From: Leptidea sinapis
Lineage: Eukaryota; Arthropoda; Insecta; Lepidoptera; Pieridae
Direction: 5' to 3'
Assembly (NCBI RefSeq): GCF_905404315.1
Contig: NC_066267.1
Location: 8,198,501-8,262,500 of the forward strand
DNA: 64,000 nt
Part shown: piece by piece, positions 35,531 to 46,224 of the stretch
How positions within the stretch are numbered: the stretch's first letter is position 1
How the letters are laid out: each line of letters opens with the position of its first letter
The notes under the pieces: model-generated
What the model saw: only the letters and a program-made list of their open reading frames with translations
Databases searched by the model: none
What the model was told of the DNA's origin: nothing
Made by a program: the position numbers and the translations under genes

Positions 35531-35794
35531 CTAACATTTATTGATATCAGCGGGAGGCTTCTTAGGATAAGACACCGGATAAATTGGTATCACAGTTGCA
35601 CTTTTAGACGCATTATTGTATTGTGGTTTGAAGGGTGAAGGTGCCGATGTAATTGCAGACACATTAACCAGCGCATAATGATATGAGATTGACGTCGAAT
35701 CGTTTACGCTACGCCTTAGCTCGTTTTGTGATGCGTTACAGCTTAAATACAAAATTTCACTGCTATCGGCCTGGTCATGCCTTGCATTAGGTGG
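35531..35794 (-). other. Orphan open frame, possibly coding
   Basis: The minus-strand frame is open from about 35794 to TGA-type termination after INKC (stop near 35531). Residues include DDPPNARHDQADSSEILYLS, SAPSPFKPQYNNASKSATV and YPVSYPKKPPADIN. Its Pro/Ser-rich, low-bias composition is more protein-like than most chance ORFs here. No family recognised and no clear splice sites. It may be an exon or a TE gag-like remnant. Confidence 0.3.
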
Positions 35795-35844
35795 ATCATC
35801 AGCTTATTCCTTGTGATACTCCCGTAAAAACTGGGTGTATACTT

Positions 35845-36230
35845 ATGTACGCACACAAAAATGTAATTCTTCTTTGGCGTAACAAAATAAAAATCCTTCA
35901 TAAAGACTATTCCCCGTGCTATTTTCCGTTTGTAGAAAGATCAATATTGTAATTAAGAAGGTATTAAAAACAATCAATGAATATATTATAATACCGCATA
36001 ATTTAGTTAATTAACGTGTAATTAAATATCATTTATCAATATTTAAAACTTGTATAAAATGAAAATTAATTTAATTTAATTACCGTCCTTTGGTTGTGGT
36101 TAAGTAGACCTCTTGTAACTCATATATATAAGTTACCCGAGGCTCGAGCCTCTCTACCAAGTATCTGAAGTATGATTGGTCTAGTTGACCAGCTATCGTT
36201 TAGCTATAGTTTTTCCTTAATGCGCCAATA
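35845..36230 (+). repeat. Unclassified ~430 bp dispersed repeat, copy 3
   Basis: Same order of landmarks as 6855-7290 (TATGTACGCACAC, AATTCTTCTTTGGCGTAACA, ATACCGCATAATTTAGTTAA, CGTCCTTTGGTTGTGG, TGACCAGCTA), but lacks the final CGTAAAAATTCAC block. Confidence 0.6.
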
Positions 36231-36375
36231 CAAATAATATATCTTCAAAAACAAGGCCTTAATAAACGCATTTTCAAACTGTCAAATACCAATATATTTC
36301 TTACCAGTATTATAATTTGTGCAGTTTTTTTTAAGAGATAGGTGTGGCGCTAGTACTGCCAGAGATGAACAGTGG

Positions 36376-36730
36376 AAAAAAACTACGTTTAAAAAAACCG
36401 ACTTCAAAAACTCAAAAGTATAAAATAATACACCTCTTATTATTTCTATTATAAAGTTATTTTATACTTTTGAGTATTAGAGTTCGATTTTGTTAAACGT
36501 AGTTGTTTTTATTTTTACTTTTTAGTATCATTAATCAGGTAAGCTATAAAATTTCGTTGCTTTTTATTGTCATATTATTAAGAAAACTCCTAAAACAACC
36601 GTGCAAATACTACAATTACATCATCCACGTAAAGAATTACGTAAATCGGATCATAAATCTCAGCGTAAACGGTGTACATACATAAAAAAAAATACCGATC
36701 GAATTGAGACCTTTTTGAAGCCGGCTAAAA
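36376..36730. mobile_element. Element with an internal ~50 bp hairpin
   Basis: Arms at 36376-36429 and 36456-36510 pair imperfectly (AAAAACTACGTTTA with TTAAACGTAGTTGTTTTT; CTCAAAAGTATAAAATAA with its complement). The outer words ACCGACTTCAAAAA (36398) and TTTTTGAAGCCGG (36711) are inverted and form the ends of a common lepidopteran repeat. Confidence 0.55.
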
Positions 36731-37221
36731 ATGCACTGCTCTTAAGCTAATTAAGTTTAGAATACCGTTACTATAGATCTGATGCAACATTAACTAAATT
36801 ATCAATTAACTCACATTTTATCGACTACAATAACCCTGTAATTGAAACATCACGAGAGATAAGGAGTTCTTGAACTCAAAAATATCTTTGATCATCAGAA
36901 ATAAGAATAAACACCAAATCTATCTATCTAATTGTATAAGAAAACGAATATTCTTATCTTATCTCTATAACACCAAATATAATAATTCTATAAATTAATG
37001 TAGATTTACACAAATATTCATAAGGGCTCTCAATTAACATGGCGCGACCACCCGGTGCTAAGAAAAGTGTGGGACGATATTGATCGCGCCGCCGCTATTC
37101 GAACAAGCAATTTTCGTTCTGATAATGGTGTATTGCTTCGACTACTTAAAAATTCATTGACACTTAAGTCTTAAATAAATTATGATTCAACTAAGTGATA
37201 GTTATCAAGATGGAAGGACTT

Positions 37222-37434
37222 ACAAATAAACTTGGTATAAAGTTACACCTGAGAATAGACCAAGAAAGTGCAAAATGTTTACAAATAGACATTTTGCGTT
37301 TATTTTGCAAGGCTGCTTTGACATTCGGAAAACTTCATGACTATCATTGTATTGACAGTTTGTCAGCGATATAGTCAACATTTTGCATGTTCTTGGTTTA
37401 TGCTAAGGCATGACTTTATACCAAGTTTATTTGT
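37222..37434. mobile_element. 213 bp MITE with ~65 bp TIRs
   Basis: The left end ACAAATAAACTTGGTATAAA matches the reverse complement of the right end exactly over at least 20 bp. Pairing continues with mismatches through ACCAAGAA and GCAAAATGTT. The interior is short and non-coding. Confidence 0.8.
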
Positions 37435-37459
37435 TGGGCCGCAAATATTTAACAAATTG

Positions 37460-37700
37460 TTTAGATTTGAAGAGTGGCATCTCAAGTCAATTTCCTAATA
37501 TGCAAATGTTGAGCAGGTTGTCAACTGTAAAGTAGAGCCTGTAGATGGAGCCACAACCTGCGAGTTGAACATACATTCCAAGATTTACGGATTATGCGAC
37601 ATGCGGACGGTTAGATTGGTCGGTAGGAGCGCTGGGACGAAATCTGAAGAGTGCAGGTTTGAATCCCGGCATCATCCATAAATTTTTGTATAGATACAAT
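37460..37700 (+). repeat. Family T copy 2 with tRNA-like 3' segment
   Basis: Body (TTGAGCAGGTTGTCAACTGT, CCTGTAGATGGAGCCACAAC, GAGTTGAACATAC), then GGTTAGATTGGTCGGTAGGA, and a B-box-like GGTTTGAATCCC followed by GGCATCATCCATAAATTTTT. Confidence 0.65.
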
Positions 37701-38082
37701 TTCCAGTGTCAATACTACTAAATATAAAAGCTTTACGAGTGTTCACTTTCGTAGGTTAATTTGAAGAAAGGTGATCAATATTATTAATAATGCGCGGTCA
37801 ATCTAGTTTTAATTCCGAGTATTCAGAGAGATCCCAAGCTAAGGTTAGAACTTGCAAATAACACTAACGATCCCTTACTAACATATGATCACCGAAAAAC
37901 CATAAGGTCGTTAAACTTAAGACTATACCGAACACCAAAAAACGTAATAATTATGTACCAAAAAGATAAAATTAAAATGGTTTACCAATTTAAATTATGA
38001 CTGCACTTTAAATTGTATTGAAAAACCAAAAAGCCGTCATTAGATAAGTTATAATTCGGGTATCGTAGATGTCTTATTTTTA

Positions 38083-38237
38083 TTTTATTTTTTTATGAAA
38101 ATAAGGGACGAGACGAGCAGGACGTTCAGCTGATGGTAATTGATACGCCCTGCCCATTACAATGCAGTGCCGCTCAGGATTCTTGAAAAACCCAAAAACT
38201 CTGAGCGCCACAACTGCGCTCTGACGAGCGCAGTTCT
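38083..38237 (-). mobile_element. Family S copy, 3' half only
   Basis: Runs from the T-run to just past the hairpin and then stops at a short GCGCTCTGACGAGCGC palindrome, where it joins the next repeat. Confidence 0.75.
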
Positions 38238-38402
38238 GTAATTGTAGTTTGTGCACGGTGTTTTTTAGGAATTTTTTTAATAATATGACAATAAAAAGCA
38301 ACGAAATCTTATAGTTTACCTGATTAATGACACTAAAAAGTAAAAAAAAAACAACTACGTTTAACAAAACCTACTTCTAAAACTCAAAAGTATAAAATAA
38401 CT
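38238..38402 (-). mobile_element. Inverted copy of 36450-36640
   Basis: Reverse complement matches 36450-36620 closely (ACTTTTTAGTGTCATTAATCAGG and TTCGTTGCTTTTTATTGTCA shared apart from a few changes). Confidence 0.7.
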
Positions 38403-38404
38403 TA

Positions 38405-38865
38405 ATCAAATGGTTCAAGCAGATGCTGATGTCACCAAAGTGCGCTATAGTTTACCAACATTTATTGGAGCCACTATTAATCTCAGACAGAATTTAATAC
38501 TCAATCATTGAAATTACGTTCATTTGTTTTAACATTAAACATAAAATTGTATCATTCTCGCAAGTGAAATGTATAATAATTACAGAGCAAGCTCTATTTC
38601 AACTCCTGGGCAATTGTCAGTGTTACCAAACACAATTGTTACTGGCTCGCATCCCTATTTGGTACATGAGACAGTGTAGACTGTCTTGTTCTACCAGCTT
38701 TGTGTTGCCATATCTATCGACTTGTTCATTTTATATGCTAAATAACCTATTTTCGCTATCCTTGTAAACAAGTATTACAAAAATAATAGTTACAGCTGCT
38801 TATGATATTTTCAAAATGAGCTCACTTGTAACAATTACTGTCAATAAAATATGAAAATTGATTTG
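38405..38865. other. Non-coding DNA
   Basis: The ORF at 38564-38767 has no motif. Nothing recognised. Confidence 0.4.
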
Positions 38866-38869
38866 TTAT

Positions 38870-39080
38870 GTTTTTTTAAAGTGATAACCCTCATTTCTAG
38901 GATTAATACAGAAATAAAATTTGAAAAACATTTTTTTTGCCACAATCTGAGAGTTGAACAAAGCATACAAGATTTTATGACGGTACTCGAAGGGTTAGCT
39001 CAGTTAGAGCACCGGCACGGAACGCCGGAGGTCGTGGGTTCGAGTCCCGCATCGTTCATAAAATCTTTTATGAAAATTGA
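38870..39080 (+). repeat. Family T copy 3
   Basis: Contains GATAACCCTCATTTCTAGGA, CCACAATCTGAGAGTTGAAC and then the tRNA-like segment at 38989-39058. The middle of the body is deleted. Confidence 0.6.
38989..39058 (+). tRNA. tRNA-like cloverleaf, probably not a functional tRNA
   Basis: Folds by eye as: acceptor GAAGGGT with ATCGTTC (6 of 7 pairs), D stem GCTC/GAGC with only a 5-base loop, anticodon stem CCGGC/GCCGG with loop ACGGAAC (anticodon position GGA), 5-base variable loop, and T arm GTGGG-TTCGAGT-CCCGC. The lack of U33 and of the conserved GG in the D loop argue against a working tRNA. It lies inside a family T repeat and has relatives at 37605-37680 and 47815-47890, so it is more likely a repeat-borne tRNA-like segment. 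Confidence 0.5.
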
Positions 39081-39775
39081 TACCATTATTTTTTAATCAT
39101 GTAAAATTAATATAAATTTATTGAAAATTATTTTCTATACTAAAAAAAGCTTTATTTTATTCATCTTTTACTTTTCCTTTCTTAGTCTTAAAACGAAGAT
39201 TATTTCTAAGAAAAGAAAACTTTACCTTCTTTACTTATTAAAACCTACAATTAAATTAAAATAAACATGTCATATAAGTCAATAACTTTTTAGTATTTTA
39301 CATATAATTTTGTCATATAAGTTTAACTTTTTATTATTTTAAAATAAGCCATCAAAATATACTAAGGGTAATTCATAATTTCCGGTCCAAACACTGGAAT
39401 AACAAACTTACAAAATTGGCTATTTTAAAACAAAAAATTACAACATTTACAACAAACAAAAAAATAACTCGAAAGTGTCGTCGTTCGTCAAAGAAAGAGA
39501 TAATTTTTGATGTGAAAATATCTTTAGTCGCGTTAATTACCCATTTTATTCTGTGGATTTTGTTTAGACTGAGCTGTCACTTCTCGGCTATGTAACACAC
39601 TTAAAGTCGGCTCCATTCAACTTAAAGATCAGTCACTCAGTAGCTACCAGTCTAATTTATGTGCAATTATAATTATAAATGTTATTTCTTTATGAAAATA
39701 AAACAATTTACCAGTTTTGTTCGTAATATTAACCTCGCTTCGTTGGAAAATGGTATCGTGTGTTCTGTAAGCACA
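39080..39775. other. AT-rich non-coding DNA
   Basis: A near-duplicate GTCATATAAGT...AACTTTTTA-TATTTTA occurs twice, about 44 bp apart (39269 and 39313). No gene. Confidence 0.45.
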
Positions 39776-40612
39776 TACTATTTTGTATACATTAGCGATA
39801 TTTGATGGAGGTGTCAGAAAAAGATTAGCCATCTCGGAGCTTTCAACGAAAAAGCTGGCAACCCTTTGAGATACAACAAAATAATGTATGGTGGAGTTGT
39901 GTATCTTATATAGGTCTACAAAAAAGTCCCATATGTCTATCTCTTAAGGATAGAATACTATATCCAGTTTGATACAATAAAAAATTGGACTGTATTATAC
40001 TTTAGACTACATTATTCCCAAATCTTAATTTATATATTTCTTTTGTGCGTCTGTTGTAACTGAACTCCTCCTAAACGGCTGAACCGATTTTAATGAAACT
40101 TTCTGTGTGTCTTCAGATGGATTCGAGAATGGTTTAGATTTACAACTGAACTATCTCAGAAGCGGCTGGACCGATTTTGATGATTTTTTGTGTGTTCAGT
40201 GAATTAGAGATTGGTGTGTTTCTTCAGGTGGATTCGAGAATGATTTACATTCACAATTGAACTGCTTCCTAAACGGCTGGACCGATTTTGATGATTTTTT
40301 GTGTGTTCCAGTGGATTAGAGATTGGTGTGTTTCTTCAGGTGGATTCGAGAATGGTTTAAATTCACAATTGAACTACTTCCTAAACGGCTGGACCGATTT
40401 TGATATTTTTTTTGTGTGTTCCAGTGAATTTGAGATTGATTTAGATTCTCAATTGCAGATAATATAATTCTCCTGCTCATGTGTATGTTAGTGAACTCCT
40501 CGTAACGGCTGGACCGATTTTTCAAATTTAAGCCCTGCGTACAGGACTACGTCTGTCGGGTGCACTAGTTTTATATATGTTTTTTCTATGGATAGAACAG
40601 CGTCTAAAATAT
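39776..40612 (+). mobile_element. Helitron-like element, copy 3, interrupted
   Basis: The left part (CATTAGCGATATTTGATGGA to GACTACATTATTCCCAAATC) matches 45050-45400. The right end GATAGAACAGCGTCT appears only after a ~550 bp insertion (about 40030-40575). Confidence 0.6.
40030..40575 (+). mobile_element. Helitron-like insertion with ~112 bp tandem array
   Basis: Five units start at about 40062, 40148, 40259, 40371 and 40493. Each begins GAACT, then a CTAAACGGCTGGACCGATTT-type core. The end reads GGACTACGTCTGTCGGGTGC then ACTAGT, a Helitron-like terminus. Confidence 0.65.
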
Positions 40613-41031
40613 AAAATATTTACTCGCGTTTATCAACATCTCATTAAAACCAAACATTAAATCATTTACTTAATTGAGTAATAAGAGTAATTAAAGTCCC
40701 GTAAAGGTTAACAAGTGAACATATTTCCTGAACTATAAAAGTAACTTAATGCTCCGAACAGCGTATCCTAATCATTTATTTACATATTTCGATACTTAGT
40801 TTCATTACAGAATAACTAGAGCACCATAAAATAGTCAAAGGTTTGATTTGTAAGATCGAAATGTAATCATTAAACCAGTTTCTATATTAATTAGTCATAT
40901 TTTATAAATTGTTGTTTTAGAATTGAATTATAGAGTCAACTTACCCAGAATTCCTGTTTGCGAAAAATGCGTGTCGGCTTTTTTTAGTTACTGGAAGAGA
41001 TAGACCGAGTCAAGATTCATATTATGAAGTT

Positions 41032-41418
41032 ATGGGTCATCCTATATTCACCGCTTTTGCTTTTGTCGTTGCGTGGAGACGCCGCAACAGATCTATTTCA
41101 AAATCTAAACCTAAATCGTCTTCTAGACCTAGATCTTCTTCTAGATCTTCTTTCAGATCTAGAACTAGATTTTTTTCGAGATCTAGCAGTACTCAATGCA
41201 TCTTATGGAGCTCTAGTGAAGTAGATTTCTTAGTCTCTCTCTCTCCCTCTCTTTCATCATACAAAGGAAAGTATTTTAAAATGCTGTTTCACTTGATACT
41301 TGCCGCTGATTCCATTGCCACCATCAGTTGTATAGCGCTGTGTTACAAAACACATGACAATCGACCTGGGCTGGCCATACTACTAGACCCTAGATTGGAT
41401 TCGCTAAGTTTAAGGTAA
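41032..41418 (+). other. RS-encoding simple-sequence tract in a 128-codon frame
   Basis: From about 41085 to 41190 the DNA is built of AGATCT/TCTAGA-like words. The plus frame gives SSSRPRSSSRSSFRSRTRF; the minus strand gives SRSERRSRRRSRSRRRFRF between stops. It may be low-complexity DNA or a decayed exon of an SR-type splicing protein. The downstream part of the frame (to 41418) has no recognisable domain. Confidence 0.35.
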
Positions 41419-41599
41419 CTCCTAAGCAGATCTGGATCACATCAGCTAGACTTACAACCAAAATTCAAACCTATATATTTATTTCAGAAAATGAATACAA
41501 TTACGAATTATTTTGCGGCAATCTAAATCTGTATCCATATTTTCTGTTCGGCAAAAACTGTTCGATTTCACTAAGAAAGAATGAAAAATTATTTATTCA

Positions 41600-41800
41600 A
41601 TTGGTTCAAAATTACACAATATATGAATGCCACATACATTTTCGAACCACTTCGGAAAAGTTGAATGAGAAGAAATGGCAAGAAACTCATTTCCACTCTT
41701 TGAAATCTATATTTTCAGTTTAATCATTTTATATTATTATGTTTTTATGTCAGAGTCAAAGTTCTTTATTTGCCAGAAACATTCACATGTAAAGTTGTTA
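41600..41800 (-). mobile_element. LINE 3' UTR fragment
   Basis: Contains GGCAAGAAACTCATTTCCAC and AGTCAAAGTTCTTTATTTGC, minus-oriented like 870-1255. Confidence 0.55.
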
Positions 41801-42599
41801 CAAATTTAAGATCAGGCACATGTTCCGTCTCTACGGACATGCAAATATTTTTGTGGTTTCGCTTCACAATATTATAAACCTAAAACAATCAATATGTACT
41901 GCTACATTTAATTTGAACAACGTAAAACCTACTAAAAGACCCTTAAAATACACAATTACAATAATTAGTGAAATGCTGAGAAATAATGTAGGAAAAATAA
42001 TCACAACAAAATATAATATTATTGGTAAAAATATTATTGGTGGTAACTGGCCACTTCGTTTGTATTTTCGTTTATTGAGTAAAAACAATATTTTTTTAAC
42101 AATATATGTAAAAACAGTGATGTTCCAAAACTACTCAGACATTTTGACTTAATTGTGTAAGTAAAAAAAGAAGTGATTAATCATAAAAAAAAAACTTAAA
42201 AGAGTATACATGAGATGTATCAAATCGAATACACCTTCAATAATAAAAGCTTCTTACTGTGGCGGATACAATACATATTACATAGATAGGTATATAAGAT
42301 AAGACGGAAGCACGATTACAATCACTTACGCTGTGCTTGGTAGTTATTACTAAAGGATTATGTTAATGCACAAAGTGAGCAGCAATTGATTGGTGGGCAG
42401 CCATTAGCAGCCGGTAAGTTAAAGGTCATGATTGAGAAGTACCGGCGTCTGTGCCAATCACGACAATAATTATAACTCGTGTTTATGACTCGTGGAGATT
42501 TTGGTGTGAGCCGTGGGAATTGTAACAAAATAAAAGTTGAAATTCTTTTATGGTCTTACAATAAATATACGAGTAAATATATATCTCGGAGATTCATTT

Positions 42600-42760
42600 G
42601 GATTTAAAATCGGGCGTCACGGTGTTGGTATCCACCATGTTGTTTTAAGTCGATCAGTGCGCACAACCGGCGCGGGCGCTAGCTTGAAGACGAATGCGAC
42701 TTCTCAATGAGCGCTCTACTGATGGACAATAATAACTAACTTCAATCACGTCACCGACAG
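42600..42760 (-). promoter_or_regulatory. Candidate promoter or first exon
   Basis: A GC-rich patch whose minus strand has CCATCAGTAGAGC, an arthropod Inr-like TCAGT, then GC-rich sequence and AAAACAACATGG, a good start context. It opens only 14 codons (MVDTNTVTPDFKSK) unless spliced, and GTGACG inside could be a donor. A second TCAGT lies on the plus strand (42653). Weak evidence. Confidence 0.2.
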
Positions 42761-42976
42761 TGACGTACACAGTGACAACTTCAAACATACTTTGAAAGAT
42801 GACGTTCACCATCAGTTCAGCCCAATACACAGAGTAGAATATAATCATACAGGCCATATTATTTTTATATTCTAATTCTCCGACATATATTTATATAATT
42901 AGACACTTTATGGTGCGCGAGTTCGAAAGTTGAGTTCGCGTCATCGAAATGCTTATAGCAGTATATCTGTAGCTAT

Positions 42977-43236
42977 ACAGCTGACGTATTGTGCTGTGTA
43001 TATCTTTTAATTGAAATTTAATGGATTTAGTGAAAAGTTCGATATATTTTACATTATATACTGTGCATTGTTGAAATAGTGGTTTTGTTTCATTAATATA
43101 TTATTGAAAATATTTTAAAATTTCGAATTAATAATTTAATTGTTTTTAAACATTATCAAATTGCAATTCTAATGCTTAAAGTTCTAAGTTTTCTCTTCTA
43201 GCGGCAGTCTCTACAACTGCCATTTTTTTTTATTAG
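42977..43236 (+). repeat. Unclassified ~260 bp repeat, copy 1
   Basis: Aligns along its length with 59784-60053. Shared: ACAGCTGACGTATTGTG, TTTAATGGATTTAGTGAAAA, AATAATTTAATTGTTTTTAA and CGGCAGTCTSTACAACTG, ending in a T-run. No coding capacity. Confidence 0.7.
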
Positions 43237-43249
43237 ATGGGGCTTATTA

Positions 43250-43402
43250 ATTATTATGCTTATTAATATTCATATTCATTTATTTGCTACTAGGTAAATA
43301 GAGTGGTACAAATTTGGTCTTACAATAGCTTAAAGTATCTCCTATTTAGCCATTACCAATAGCATGCAAACTTGGTCTTAAGTGGTTACTTGCAATATCA
43401 AA
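43250..43402 (+). repeat. Dispersed repeat, inverted partner at 49080-49210
   Basis: TTTATTTGCTACTAGGTAAA, GAGTGGTACAAATTTGGTCT and CAATAGCATGCAAACTTGGT recur in reverse at 49080-49210. The AATATTCATATTCATTTATT end suggests a LINE 3' tail. Confidence 0.55.
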
Positions 43403-43404
43403 GT

Positions 43405-44218
43405 TCTTAGAAATGCCATGCTTTTCCTAGAACCTTTTCCAGTAGTAGCGTTAGATAAAAAAAATGTATTGTTAAGACCGATTAACTTAGGTGCCCCAGA
43501 CACTTCGTGTAACTATGAGGATGTAGTATGATTTTTAGGACCGGAAATAATGTTTCGCACTTACGGAAAGATAACATTACATTACTAATCTTAACAATTT
43601 CGAAACTTAACATTACTGTACCCAACAACTGATTGATTACCCTAATTAAGTCGATGTTATAATTTCTTCAATCAAAGAACAAGAAATTCATAGTGCTATA
43701 TCATATTTTAAAATTTATCCAAAGCTTCGATTAATTCATTTCATATTTTGTATTTTCCATTGGTTTGTAGAGTTACAGTTTCATTTACCAATGCTGCCAC
43801 GGGACGAGTGAGAAAATTCATATTTTATAAGATGGAACAGAAGATAAGGTAATGTATACTATAACCAGTACACAAGAGTTTAAAGTGTTAGCAATGAATA
43901 ACTTAATGTAACGCATTAATGCCTTCGACATTACATTGGCATTTTCAATCAGTTGAGAGCTCGACTTCTGAACTTATACTGTTACTTATAAGTGGCTTAA
44001 GTACATCTCACGAAGTTATTTTTTATTATAAATTAATATATTTTCATCGTCTGCTTATATTATGGAGTTGTTCGGGTATATATACACCGTTACTTTAAAA
44101 TTACCAAAAAGCTGGTTTTTCACTAACAACTAACTAAACACGTTTACAAAAGAAAACAACGTCATAAAAGTTATATTTATATATAAAGTTATATTTTAAG
44201 AGAATTTTCCACTTTCGC
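43405..44218. other. Non-coding DNA
   Basis: Nothing recognised. Confidence 0.45.
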
Positions 44219-44221
44219 ACG

Positions 44222-44372
44222 ACACGAAAAAAAAGCGCGTACACCTTCATTAAAGGTCCGCAACGCTTCTGAGATACCTCTGCTGTTGCAAGAAAATGTG
44301 AGCGGCGGTGATCACTTACCATCAGGTTACCCCTACGCTCGTTTGTCCTCCTAGCTCCTTCTATAAAAAAAT
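44222..44372 (+). mobile_element. Jockey/CR1-type LINE 3' tail
   Basis: AAAAAAGCGCGTACACCTTC through CTCGTTTGTCCTCC and an A-run. Confidence 0.75.
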
Positions 44373-44694
44373 AGCTAAGCATTTACAAATTTTAATACAA
44401 TTCATAATTTGATTCATAAACCGCTACGCAATCTGACCTCGCGCCTTCGGCCTAGCCCTAGTTTTTGAATTCTCCCCTAAAAGTCAAAGCAGAAGCCTGA
44501 TTTGATTGGGTGACCACCTATCACAAGTGAATCCCATGCTTATACCTTTAGAGTGACCAAAAAAGTGCAAAAGCAATAATGGGTTCCACTATAAGAATAA
44601 ATACATTCTCATTTTCCGTCTTCATCACCTAATTGAACATTCATAGTAGAAAAAAATGATAAAGACATTAAATTTCTCAAAATTGATTCATTCA

Positions 44695-44790
44695 TTCACT
44701 ACCTCCGCTTCGGTAATAATTGGCAATCTGAGGCAGAAGATACGGTGCAAGAAATTTTCCCAATCTCCAAGACAAGAAGACAAGTATGCC
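44695..44790 (-). mobile_element. LINE 3' UTR fragment
   Basis: CTACCTCCGCTTCGGTAATA and GGTGCAAGAAATTTTCCC, related to 58795-58960. Confidence 0.55.
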
Positions 44791-44829
44791 AAGATTTACG
44801 AGCGACGAGGGCGGTAAACTCAGCTCAGA

Positions 44830-45435
44830 TTTGAATAACGCATTAATTTTAGCACAAATAACAATTAAAGTATCACTACATATTATAAATCTAAGTCCTC
44901 CGCTGATACTGTCTGTCTGTCTGTCTGTTGTCGATAAACTCAAAAACTACTGCACCGATTTTCATGTTGGTTTCACCAATGGATTGCTTGGTTCTCGAGG
45001 AAGGTTTTAATATATTACTTGTTAAGATTTTTTATACATTTTCGTTTACATTAACGATATTTGTTGGAGGTGTCGGCAAAAATAAGCCGTCTGGGAGCTT
45101 TCAACGAAAACGCTGTCCGGTGTGTGAAAACCCTTTGAGATATAACAAAATAATGTGTGTTAGGAATTGTGTATCATATAAAGGTCTTCAGAAATAACAA
45201 ACTATATTCATTTTAATACTTTAAAAATATGCAATTATGAAGCGGTAATATTAAAGGCTGCTTACACAAATACGATAGTAATTCTTATCATTTTATTATT
45301 ACATTTTATAAAACCATTGAGAAATACGTTTTTGTTACATTTATAACTCATTAACTTTGATTAGGGTCACATTTCCGATGGCTTTTGACTACATTATTCC
45401 TACTATAGACAGGACAGCGTCTGTCGGGTCAGCTA
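44830..45435 (+). mobile_element. Helitron-like non-autonomous element, copy 2
   Basis: Best-preserved copy of this type. It includes a CTGT microsatellite near 44910-44930 and ends GGACAGCGTCTGTCGGGTCA then GCTAG. A family S copy starts 11 bp later. Confidence 0.65.
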
Positions 45436-45445
45436 GGATAAAATA

Positions 45446-45708
45446 TGGCGCCTTTTTCTGCTGTGAAGCAGTAATGTGTAAACATAACTGTGTTTCGGTC
45501 TGAAGGGCGCCGTACCTAGTGAAATTACTGGGCAAATGAGACTTACCATCTCATGTCTCAAGGTGTCGAGCGCAATTGTAGTGCCGCTCAGAATTTCTGG
45601 TTTTTTCAAGAATCCTGAGCGGCACTGCATTTTAATGGGTAGGACGTCAATTACTATCAGCTGAACGTCCTGCTCGTTTCGTCCCTTAACTATCATTAAA
45701 AAAAAAAA
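45446..45708 (+). mobile_element. Family S copy, 5'-truncated
   Basis: Lacks the first ~50 bp, starting at TGGCGCCTTTTTCTGC. The hairpin arms are intact and it ends CTATCATTAAAAAAAAAAAA. Confidence 0.8.
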
Positions 45709-46059
45709 ATATTTAAATTTGAAAAGTTTGATGCAAGTAGATGAATCCAAGGATCTAGGAGGCTTGCAAATGCAATTATTATTGTGATTATGACATATCT
45801 TAAATTTTTAACTGTAATTTAATTAAAATCAAATAAAACTCAACAATGTTATGTAATTTAATTTACGAATTTTTAAGTTAACTTAACATTAAATGTGTTA
45901 GAACAATTAGAAATAAAAAAACACAAAAATAACATGTTTACATTGTTGAATGAACAAACAAATTTAGTCCCATCACCTTTGTTACGTATCTCTTCCGGGA
46001 GTAATACGTCACAACAGCCGACCAATCACAAAACAACAACAAAACAAAAACAAAACAGG

Positions 46060-46215
46060 GGCTTCCGGCTCATTTGATTCAGTCTGTGCCAGATTTTGGC
46101 GAGACAACACGTCCTGAGGATGCCTCGTGTAGAGGCGAAACACGTGTCGAATTGCTTAAAGACAAATAATGGCGGAATTAATACTAAAGAAAACTCAAAT
46201 CATTTGTATAGGTTA
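46060..46215 (+). mobile_element. MITE-like repeat related to 18083-18240
   Basis: Core CCTGAGGATGCCTCGTGTAG then AGGCGAAACACGTG; right end AGAAAACTCAAATCATTTG. The left TIR is not evident. Confidence 0.55.
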
Positions 46216-46224
46216 AGATTGTAT

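Noticed and set aside
38989..39058. Functional tRNA-Ser(GGA)
   Set aside because: Missing U33 and D-loop GG, and it lies within a dispersed repeat with decayed relatives.
40060..40560. CRISPR array
   Set aside because: The 112 bp units are near-identical throughout with no spacers, and the setting is an insect transposon.
41032..41418. Complete SR-protein gene
   Set aside because: No RNA-recognition motif, frame is short, and RS character appears on both strands because of self-complementary words.
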